Below the pieces are notes generated by a model. The model was given only the letters and a program-made list of their open reading frames with translations, was not told the DNA's origin and made no database searches. From the NCBI GenBank assembly GCA_902798285.1, contig CADBVZ010000020.1, positions 1 through 64,000 on the forward strand: DNA of 64,000 nt. Direction: 5' to 3'. The translations under genes were made by a program, and so were the position numbers. Origin of the DNA: an uncultured Prevotella sp. Lineage in GTDB: Bacteria; Bacteroidota; Bacteroidia; Bacteroidales; Bacteroidaceae. Shown in pieces: positions 24,998 through 32,066 of this stretch (position 1 is its first letter; the number at the start of each line of letters is the position of its first letter).

Positions 24998-26020
24998 TTA
25001 TAGTTTGCCACCACCATTACCACTTGTTGGATCGACTGCTCCATTACCGCCATTCACGGTTATTATACCCCTTCTAATTACAATTCCTTTTTTGCGGGTG
25101 CCCTTTGGCAGGCGACGACCACTTAGATCATACATTGCATCATCGTCGGTGGTGTCGGCCTTTAGGGCTTTAATACCAGAAATCAGGGCATTCTCAAGCA
25201 CATTCGATGTATCGAAGTCCTGAGTGCCTCCTGTCATGGAGATGGTACCATCGGTCTTTACGCACTTGTCGCCAACGCCAGTCATAGAGATGGTGCCTCC
25301 TATCATGTAGAAGTTACCACTGTCCTCATCCTCATGGTTCGTCTTAACGCCTGTGGGGTTGGAACTGTCCTTATACTCCACCTGAATACCATCGTCTTCA
25401 ACATTGCTGATGTTGATACTGCCGCTGTTCATCAAGAAATACTGCTGACAGTGGATGGCATCCTTCTTGGCGCCCGTCACGTTGATGGTGCAGTTCTTTA
25501 CAGTCATATATTCCTTGCTGTAGATGGCGTGGCGGAAGTAGCTGTTAATGTTAAGCGTTCCTTTGCCCACGAACTCTGTATGGCCTTTGCTATGGAAACA
25601 ACCCTTCGAGTCGGCATTCGATGATCCGTCGGCTAATGTGTTCGTTGTACCATTGGCCAGGCTCACCTTGATGCGCTTGCCGTCCTTGATATGAATGGCT
25701 GTAGAATCAGGATTTGTCAGCGTGAGTCCGTCGAGCACCACCGTCGCCTTGTAACTGCCCTCCATAAAGAATTCTCCGTTCGAAGAGGAGCCTTTCAGGG
25801 TATAGAGTATCTCGCCAACCTTATCGTTGACATTGTCGCTCTGCACTAGTTTTACGTGTGATGACGTTCCTGAGGTGCAACTTACATAATTGCTGATATT
25901 GCTGGCAATTTCAATGCTGGCAGAATTGCCGTCGTAAGTGACGACCACCGTGTTGTCATCGATGGCACTTGCCGAAAGTGTCGCTAGTAGTGTAGCGACG
26001 CCAAGTAATAGTTTTCTCAT
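24998..26020 (-). CDS. Carbohydrate-binding Cthe_2159-like beta-helix protein
   Basis: A 340-residue secreted protein with a signal peptide (LLLGVATLLATLSASA). The body is a run of short beta-helix rungs (LDGLTLTNPDSTAIHIKDGKRIKVSLANG, FVGKGTLNINSYFRHAIYSKEYMTVKNCTINVTG, DAIHCQQYFLMNSGSINISN, FYMIGGTISMTG), the pattern of the Cthe_2159/DUF4353 family that binds acidic polysaccharide. The C-terminus has AMYDLSGRRLPKGTRKKGI...ITVNG, resembling Prevotella-type C-terminal YDLxGRR...NG tails, then a Gly/Asn-rich end. It is the first gene of the operon with the LytS/LytTR pair, so it may be sensed or assembled with them. Confidence 0.75.
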   Translation of the reverse strand: MRKLLLGVATLLATLSASAIDDNTVVVTYDGNSASIEIASNISNYVSCTSGTSSHVKLVQSDNVNDKVGEILYTLKGSSSNGEFFMEGSYKATVVLDGLTLTNPDSTAIHIKDGKRIKVSLANGTTNTLADGSSNADSKGCFHSKGHTEFVGKGTLNINSYFRHAIYSKEYMTVKNCTINVTGAKKDAIHCQQYFLMNSGSINISNVEDDGIQVEYKDSSNPTGVKTNHEDEDSGNFYMIGGTISMTGVGDKCVKTDGTISMTGGTQDFDTSNVLENALISGIKALKADTTDDDAMYDLSGRRLPKGTRKKGIVIRRGIITVNGGNGAVDPTSGNGGGKL

Positions 26021-26052
26021 TATTCTTATATTAAACACTTGATATTTGGCAA

Positions 26053-26060
26053 CAAAATTA
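26053..26060 (-). promoter_or_regulatory. -7 box for the beta-helix/LytSR/dsbD/aldA operon
   Basis: TAATTTTG on the minus strand, 32 nt before the start at 26020. Confidence 0.55.
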
Positions 26061-26113
26061 CTTTTTTTTTTTATAAGTCATCGCAATGGCTTGCGCTTTT
26101 TTATCTTTTTTAG

Positions 26114-26121
26114 TAAATTTG
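26114..26121 (+). promoter_or_regulatory. -7 box for the SulP transporter
   Basis: TAAATTTG, 33 nt before the ATG at 26155. Confidence 0.55.
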
Positions 26122-26154
26122 CAGCCCGTTTTCAAGATAACAAATAGATAAGAG

Positions 26155-27858
26155 ATGACAACATTGACATTTAAGCCGAAACTGTTTTCGACATTAAGGC
26201 ATTATGACCGTCGTCAGTTCACGACCGATCTGCTGGCAGGCATCATCGTGGGTATCGTAGCCCTGCCGTTGGCCATTGCCTTTGGTATTGCGTCAGGTGT
26301 GACGCCTGAGAAGGGTATTATCACTGCCATCGTGGCAGGTCTCATTATCTCCGTATTCGGAGGCTCAAAGGTTCAGATTGGCGGACCTACGGGCGCGTTC
26401 ATTATTATTATTTACGGTATTATACAGCAGTATGGTTTCGAGGGTCTTACTATTGCCACACTCATGGCGGGCGTGTTCCTCATCATGTTTGGCGTACTTC
26501 ACTTAGGAACCATCATTAAGTATATTCCTTATCCCATTGTGGTGGGCTTTACCTCGGGTATCGCCCTCACCATTTTCACGACTCAGATCAAGGATCTCTT
26601 CGGTCTTACTATGGCCTCTGTGCCCAGCGATTTTATCGAGAAGTGGATAGCCTATATCGGTTCGTTCCCCACGATCGATCCCTGGAGCGCTGCTGTGGGT
26701 ATTGGTTCTGTTGCTGTTATTGCCCTATGGCCTAAGATTGCAAGATTCAATAATGTGCTGAAGAAGCTCCCAGGTTCCCTGATTGCCATCATTGTGATGA
26801 CCATTGCTGTACTACTGTTGAAACAGTACATGGGTATCACTTCAGTAGAGACCATCGGTGATCGTTTCTCTATTTCCAATCAGTTGCCTGATGCTCAGGT
26901 GCCTATGCTGACGTGGGATGTCATCAAGGGCCTCGTATCGCCTGCCATCACCATTGCTATACTCGGTGCCATTGAGTCGCTGCTGTCAGCCACTGTGGCC
27001 GATGGTGTTATTGGCGATCGCCACTGTTCCAATACAGAGCTTATTGCTCAGGGCTTGGCTAACCTGGCCTCGCCCATTTTTGGCGGTATCCCTGCCACTG
27101 GTGCCATCGCCCGTACCATGACCAATATTAACAACGGTGGTCGTACGCCTGTGGCTGGTATCATTCATGCAGCCGTATTGCTGCTCATCTTCCTTTTCCT
27201 CATGCCGCTGGCGCAGTATATTCCCATGGCTTGTCTGGCTGGTGTACTCGTCATCGTGAGTTATAATATGAGCGGCTGGCGTTCGTTCTTCTCTATTCTG
27301 AAGAATCCTAAGAGCGACGTCATCGTGCTTTGGGTTACTTTCCTGCTAACGGTCATCTTCGACCTCACCATTGCTATCGAGGTAGGCTTGATCTGTGCTT
27401 GTCTGCTCTTTATGCGTCGTATGGCCGAGACTACCGATGTCAAGGTGGTTAGCGATGAGATTAATCCAGAGGAGGAAGACAGCGACTTCCAACTGGGCAA
27501 CCTCGAGCACCTCACTATTCCTGAGGGCGTGGAGGTCTACGAGATCAATGGTCCTTATTTCTTCGGCGCCGGTAATAAGTTCGAGGAGATTATGGGCGCT
27601 TTGCGTCATCAGCGTCAGAAACCTCTGGTGCGTATTATCCGCATGCGTAAGGTTCCGTTTGTAGATTCTACAGGTATTCACAACCTTACCAACCTTTGTC
27701 TGATGTCGCAGGCCGAGGGCATCCAGGTGGTTCTCTCAGGTGTCAACGAGCGCGTACAGGCTGTTCTCCACAAGGCAGGCTTCGATGCTATGCTCGGCGA
27801 GGAAAATATCTGCTCGCACATTAATCTGGCATTGGAACGAGCCAAACAGTTAGTATAA
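26155..27858 (+). CDS. SulP-family anion transporter with STAS domain
   Basis: A 567-residue SLC26/SulP transporter. About twelve to fourteen membrane helices fill residues 25-425 (family signature DLLAGIIVGIVALPLAIAFGIASG and GGPTGAFIIIIYGII). A C-terminal STAS domain lies at about 450-560 (VEVYEINGPYFFGAGNKFEE, VPFVDSTGIHNL). Such proteins move sulfate, bicarbonate or dicarboxylates; the substrate cannot be told here. Monocistronic, diverging from the beta-helix operon and ending at a bidirectional terminator. Confidence 0.92.
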   Translation: MTTLTFKPKLFSTLRHYDRRQFTTDLLAGIIVGIVALPLAIAFGIASGVTPEKGIITAIVAGLIISVFGGSKVQIGGPTGAFIIIIYGIIQQYGFEGLTIATLMAGVFLIMFGVLHLGTIIKYIPYPIVVGFTSGIALTIFTTQIKDLFGLTMASVPSDFIEKWIAYIGSFPTIDPWSAAVGIGSVAVIALWPKIARFNNVLKKLPGSLIAIIVMTIAVLLLKQYMGITSVETIGDRFSISNQLPDAQVPMLTWDVIKGLVSPAITIAILGAIESLLSATVADGVIGDRHCSNTELIAQGLANLASPIFGGIPATGAIARTMTNINNGGRTPVAGIIHAAVLLLIFLFLMPLAQYIPMACLAGVLVIVSYNMSGWRSFFSILKNPKSDVIVLWVTFLLTVIFDLTIAIEVGLICACLLFMRRMAETTDVKVVSDEINPEEEDSDFQLGNLEHLTIPEGVEVYEINGPYFFGAGNKFEEIMGALRHQRQKPLVRIIRMRKVPFVDSTGIHNLTNLCLMSQAEGIQVVLSGVNERVQAVLHKAGFDAMLGEENICSHINLALERAKQLV

Positions 27859-27865
27859 CAAAATA

Positions 27866-27899
27866 AACAAATCCCCGCTCAATCGAGCGGGGATTTGTT
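27866..27899. terminator. Bidirectional terminator between SulP and glmM
   Basis: AACAAATCCCCGCTC / GAGCGGGGATTTGTT, a 15-bp stem with loop AATC, between two convergent genes. Confidence 0.9.
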
Positions 27900-29276
27900 T
27901 TAAGACTGCATGTCGTAGACCACTTGCATGAGCTGTTTGCCGAGGTCATCGGCCTGCTCCATGGTTTGGGCCTCGCTATAGACGCGGATGATAGGCTCCG
28001 TGTTCGACTTGCGTAGGTGTACCCAACGGTCGGGGAAGTCGATTTTGACACCGTCGATATCGTTTACCGTAGCTGAGTTGTCCTTTGCGAACATCTCCTT
28101 AACCTTCACGAGGATGGCGTCGACATCGGTCTCAGGGGTGAGGTCGATGCGGTTCTTGGCAATCTGATACTCTGGGAAGGTGGCGCGGAGCTCGCTCACG
28201 GTGCAACCCTTCTGTGCCAGAGATGAGAGGAACAGGGCAATGCCTACAAGGGCGTCGCGGCCGTAGTGGCTCTCAGGATAGATAACTCCACCATTACCCT
28301 CGCCACCGATTACAGCACCTACTTCCTTCATCTTAGTGGTAACATTTACCTCGCCTACAGCAGCAGCAGTGTACTTACCACCATGCTTCTCAGTTACGTC
28401 GCGCAGGGCGCGGGTTGAAGAGAGGTTGGAAACGGTATTACCTACGGTATGACTCAACACATAGTCGGCTACTGATACGAGTGTGTATTCCTCGCCGAAC
28501 ATGGTGCCGTCCTCGCTGATAAATGCCAGACGGTCAACATCGGGATCAACCACGATACCAAGGTCGAAACCGCCCTTCTTCATCTTGTCCATGATGCCCT
28601 GGAGATTCTTCTCAAGGGGTTCTGGGTTGTGGGCGAAGTCGCCTGTGCACTCACCGTTAAGGATCTCGTAGTCAACACCCAGTGCCTTGAACAGGTCGGG
28701 CAGGATAATGCCACCTACAGAGTTGATGGTATCCACGCAGACACGGAACTTGCGTGCCTTGATGGCCTCTACATCGACAAGCTTCAGCTGGAGCACAGAG
28801 TCGATGTGACGCTGGTTGAAACTATCGTCGATGGTGCAGGAGCCAAGCTGGTCGACCTCTGCGTAATTGAAGTTCTCCTCCTCGGCCATACGGAGCACCT
28901 CGGCACCGTCGGCAGCCGTCAGGAACTCGCCTTCGCAGTTGAGCAGCTTCAGGGCGTTCCACTGGCGGGGATTATGTGAGGCGGTGATGATGATACCACC
29001 GTCGGCACCAGCCATACGGACAGCCAACTCGGTGGTTGGCGTGGTGGCGTAGCCGATATCGATGACGTCGTAACCCATGCCCATGAGGGTGCCTACAACT
29101 ACGTTGCGCACCATGAGGCCAGAGATGCGGCCGTCGCGACCTACCACGATCTTACGGCCCCCGATAAACTGGGCGTAGGCTGTGGTAAACTTAACAATGT
29201 CTAATGGATTGAGTGTGTCGCCGGTCTGTCCGCCAATAGTTCCGCGGATACCGGAGATAGATTTGATCAGTGTCAT
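27900..29276 (-). CDS. glmM: Phosphoglucosamine mutase
   Basis: A 458-residue alpha-D-phosphohexomutase. The phosphoserine loop TASHNPRQWNALK gives Ser100, the metal loop is DPDVDRLAF, the sugar loop GGEGNGGV, and the phosphate-binding loop RKSNTEPIIRVYSEA. The sequence type fits GlmM (GlcN-6-P to GlcN-1-P, for peptidoglycan and LPS); phosphomannomutase activity is an alternative. It is last in a minus-strand run that includes DUF4827 and the DHH phosphoesterase. Confidence 0.88.
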   Translation of the reverse strand: MTLIKSISGIRGTIGGQTGDTLNPLDIVKFTTAYAQFIGGRKIVVGRDGRISGLMVRNVVVGTLMGMGYDVIDIGYATTPTTELAVRMAGADGGIIITASHNPRQWNALKLLNCEGEFLTAADGAEVLRMAEEENFNYAEVDQLGSCTIDDSFNQRHIDSVLQLKLVDVEAIKARKFRVCVDTINSVGGIILPDLFKALGVDYEILNGECTGDFAHNPEPLEKNLQGIMDKMKKGGFDLGIVVDPDVDRLAFISEDGTMFGEEYTLVSVADYVLSHTVGNTVSNLSSTRALRDVTEKHGGKYTAAAVGEVNVTTKMKEVGAVIGGEGNGGVIYPESHYGRDALVGIALFLSSLAQKGCTVSELRATFPEYQIAKNRIDLTPETDVDAILVKVKEMFAKDNSATVNDIDGVKIDFPDRWVHLRKSNTEPIIRVYSEAQTMEQADDLGKQLMQVVYDMQS

Positions 29277-29311
29277 ATCTCTAAATGCTTAAATCTTAAA
29301 TCAAAAATTGG

Positions 29312-29956
29312 CTATGATTCGCGTTGGAAAGTGATTTCGTAATAGTAAGGCATCACATTGCTGGAAGCCGAGGCGTGACCCTGAGAGTGGGGGACGATAA
29401 GACGCACCTTGGCACAATCCTGGTCGGCAGCCTCTGGGCGACCCACCTTGATATAAGGCATGGGTACAAGCCATCCTGCGGGAACAGTGGCTCCATAGAC
29501 GGTATACATGACGCCTTTGGTAAAGCTGGCTTTATAAGAGCCACTCTCTCGAGCTATGTTCACAAGATCGGGAACGGCCGCCAGATTCTGACCATTGAAC
29601 CTCAGTGTGTTGTCGTTATTACAAAGGCTCAGTGTATCGTTCATAATGTCGTACTCTTCGAAACGGCATACCAGTTGCGTGCTTTCGCCATCCTGCAGCA
29701 TGGTGCCGCATCCCTCACGTTCGATCTGCATGTAGACACCACTCTTGTCGAGCTTAACAAACTCGTTGCGGTCGAGGTTGGTGGTGTGGCCCTGCTGGTT
29801 GAACTGATCCTCGGAGATGACGAGAATAGAGTGATCGGAGATGTATTTCGCAATGGCATTGCGCTCTTTCTCCTTCTTGTCGCCGTAAGTCTCGTAGTCG
29901 TTACAGCTGGCAAGTACGGCCATCATGGCTATCAATATAATCAGAGATTTCTTCAT
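29312..29956 (-). CDS. DUF4827 lipoprotein (FKBP-like fold)
   Basis: A 214-residue lipoprotein: signal LIILIAMMAVLASC with lipidated Cys18. The remainder (AIAKYISDHSILVISEDQF ... GVYMQIEREGCGTM ... YTVYGATVPAGWLVPMPYIKVGR) fits the Bacteroidota DUF4827 family, related to FKBP-type prolyl isomerases. Enzyme activity is unproven for the family. The promoter-like TAACTTTG at 29965-29972 ends 8 nt before the ATG, so its own transcript would have almost no leader. Read-through from the upstream DHH gene is blocked by a terminator. Confidence 0.8.
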   Translation of the reverse strand: MKKSLIILIAMMAVLASCNDYETYGDKKEKERNAIAKYISDHSILVISEDQFNQQGHTTNLDRNEFVKLDKSGVYMQIEREGCGTMLQDGESTQLVCRFEEYDIMNDTLSLCNNDNTLRFNGQNLAAVPDLVNIARESGSYKASFTKGVMYTVYGATVPAGWLVPMPYIKVGRPEAADQDCAKVRLIVPHSQGHASASSNVMPYYYEITFQRES

Positions 29957-29964
29957 AACGGGTG

Positions 29965-29972
29965 CAAAGTTA
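29965..29972 (-). promoter_or_regulatory. -7 box for DUF4827
   Basis: TAACTTTG on the minus strand, 8 nt between its last G and the ATG at 29956; it follows directly after the DHH terminator. Confidence 0.5.
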
Positions 29973-29976
29973 AGAA

Positions 29977-30011
29977 AAAAAGGTGAAAAGCAAGCGGCTT
30001 TTCACCTTTTT
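29977..30011 (-). terminator. Terminator of the DHH phosphoesterase gene
   Basis: AAAAAGGTGAAAAGC / GCTTTTCACCTTTTT, a 15-bp stem with a 5-base loop; its upstream arm overlaps the last codons of the gene. Confidence 0.85.
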
Positions 30012-31039
30012 AACTGTTCTGCATAGGCTTCGATGGCTTTGTTGACGATTGCTACGGCCTCTTCCATCGTGCCGTTGATACGTCCGCCTGAGGCATTCAG
30101 GTGTCCGCCACCATTGAAGAAGTCGGCTGCCATGAGGTTGCAGGGGAAGTCATCGACGGAGCGCAGACTGACCCATACCAGATTTGGCTTGTCGGAGTCT
30201 TCGCGCAACGAGATGGAGAGCTTCAGTCCTTTGATCTGCTGGGGAATGTTCACCAGTCCTTCGGCGTCGCCCTTGATGAAGTTAAAACGCTTCTGCTCCT
30301 CTTTCGTCAGGGTATAGTAGGCGGCATGGTACGCGGGCAGATACACTAACTTCTCATACATCACATAACCCATCAGACGGAGGCGATCCTCGGAGTAGTT
30401 GTGATAAACGTTACGGTAGATCTTGTCTTTATCGATGTGCTTTGTAAGCAGTTCGCCGATGATGAAATAGATTTCGCAGCGGGTGCTGTTCCATAGGAAT
30501 CCGCCTGTGTCGGTCATCATACCACAGTAGATGGGGGTGGCGAAGTGCTTGTCGAGCTGTTCGAATCCGCCCATTTGCCATACGATACGGAACACCAGTT
30601 CACTGGTGCTGCAGGCCTCGGGGTGGGAGATGGTCAGTACGGCTGGCACATCGGGATTCAGATGATGGTCGATGAGCACGCGGGGCGCTTTGGTACTGAT
30701 GAGAGCCTGCTGCATATCCTCCACACGACTGGGAGTGTTGTAATCGAGACAGAAGATAAGATCGGTAATCTTGAAAAGCATATCGCACTTCTCGCGGTGC
30801 TTGTCGTAGCGTATGATCTTCTCCGTGTTAGGCAACCACAATAGGAAGTCGGGATACTGATCGGGCACGATAACCGTCACCTCCTTGCCCTTGGAACGCA
30901 GATACTCCGCCCAGCCTAAAGAGGAACCGATGGCATCGCCGTCAGGACTCTTATGACAGGTGATGATGATGTTGTCAGCATGAGAAATCAGCTGGTCCAG
31001 TTGAACCAGCTGATCCTCGCTTAAGATGTCGATATTCAT
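30002..31039 (-). CDS. DHH/DHHA1 phosphoesterase (NrnA-like)
   Basis: A 345-residue bimetal phosphoesterase. Motifs: IITCHKSPDGDAIGSSLG (DHH motif I), FCLDYNTPSRVED, LIDHHLNP (DHH proper, about 140), GMMTDTGGFLW, and the DHHA1 glycine-rich GGGHLNASGGRI near the C-terminus. Homologues degrade nano-RNA oligonucleotides and dephosphorylate pAp. It begins immediately after the nucleotidyltransferase stop (no gap), so the two are translationally coupled. Confidence 0.9.
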   Translation of the reverse strand: MNIDILSEDQLVQLDQLISHADNIIITCHKSPDGDAIGSSLGWAEYLRSKGKEVTVIVPDQYPDFLLWLPNTEKIIRYDKHREKCDMLFKITDLIFCLDYNTPSRVEDMQQALISTKAPRVLIDHHLNPDVPAVLTISHPEACSTSELVFRIVWQMGGFEQLDKHFATPIYCGMMTDTGGFLWNSTRCEIYFIIGELLTKHIDKDKIYRNVYHNYSEDRLRLMGYVMYEKLVYLPAYHAAYYTLTKEEQKRFNFIKGDAEGLVNIPQQIKGLKLSISLREDSDKPNLVWVSLRSVDDFPCNLMAADFFNGGGHLNASGGRINGTMEEAVAIVNKAIEAYAEQLKR

Positions 31040-31981
31040 TTAAAACAGTTTATTGGGATAAACACCCTCGTCGACGAGCTGCTTAATGCGGGCTACGGTA
31101 GCATCGCGGTCGGCAGCATAGGTCACACCAAACCACTTACTGGTGGTGTCGAGCACCTCGACGGTGGCTGTACCCTCGTTGATGAGCTTGTTGACCATCA
31201 GGGGAATGAAGAACTCGGCCTTCAGGTTCTCCATGTTCTTCGGATCGCTGAGGAACTCCTTAAAGTATTCCTCGGAGTACTCAAAGTAATCGGGTGTAAA
31301 GCCCCACATGTTCATGGATACGGGGGTGTTGTCCTCTACAACCACCCACTTGCCGTTCTCGTCCTTATAACGGATAGGCTCTGTAGCGGCACCGGCATTC
31401 GAGCCATCCTCGGCGCAGCGTACAATCTCGGTGCGCTCTACAACGGTGGTCAGATGACCCTTCTCGTTCTTTGAGCAGATGCCACGAGCCACAGTACCGT
31501 TCTCGCTCAGGGTGTTGCCTACGCGGAAGCCCACCATGGCATACTGGTTCTTGGCACCCTCAGGGAGATTGGCCAGATACTTACCGATGACCATAAAGGC
31601 ATCGCGGTTGTAGAAGTCGTCACAGTTGATGACGCAGAACGGCTCCTTAATCACATCCTTACCCATCAGGACGGCATGGTTAGTACCCCAGGGCTTCTGA
31701 CGGCCTTCGGGAACGCTGAAGCCTGCAGGCAGGGCATCGAGTGCCTGGAAGCAGAGCTCACATTTTACTTTGCCTTCGTACTTGGCGAGGATCTGGGTGC
31801 GGAACTGCTCCTCAAAGTCCTTGCGGATGACCCACACGATTTTGCCGAATCCGGCCTGGATAGCATCGTAAATACTGTAGTCCATGATGGTTTCGCCGTT
31901 AGGACCTAAACCATCGAGCTGCTTCAGACCGCCATAGCGGCTGCCCATACCTGCTGCAAGCAGAAAAAGAGTTGGTTTCAT
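31040..31981 (-). CDS. Sugar-phosphate nucleotidyltransferase-like protein
   Basis: A 313-residue nucleotidyltransferase with the N-terminal signature FLLAAGMGSRYGGLKQLD (NTP-binding G-x-G-T/S-R loop) and VINCDDFYNRDAF (metal Asp pair). It resembles the NDP-hexose pyrophosphorylase superfamily but lacks the C-terminal left-handed helix of GlmU/GlgC, so the sugar is undetermined. The conserved WGTNHAVL likely binds the nucleotide. Its promoter box is at 32016-32023, and it is coupled to the DHH gene. Confidence 0.82.
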   Translation of the reverse strand: MKPTLFLLAAGMGSRYGGLKQLDGLGPNGETIMDYSIYDAIQAGFGKIVWVIRKDFEEQFRTQILAKYEGKVKCELCFQALDALPAGFSVPEGRQKPWGTNHAVLMGKDVIKEPFCVINCDDFYNRDAFMVIGKYLANLPEGAKNQYAMVGFRVGNTLSENGTVARGICSKNEKGHLTTVVERTEIVRCAEDGSNAGAATEPIRYKDENGKWVVVEDNTPVSMNMWGFTPDYFEYSEEYFKEFLSDPKNMENLKAEFFIPLMVNKLINEGTATVEVLDTTSKWFGVTYAADRDATVARIKQLVDEGVYPNKLF

Positions 31982-32015
31982 AAAAATATTATATTAGAGT
32001 TTCAAAATTTGCCGG

Positions 32016-32023
32016 CAAAGATA
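32016..32023 (-). promoter_or_regulatory. -7 box for the nucleotidyltransferase
   Basis: TATCTTTG on the minus strand, 34 nt before the start at 31981. Confidence 0.6.
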
Positions 32024-32066
32024 CAAAAAACTTTTGGATTAGGGAGCGTATTAACGCGCCTTAACA

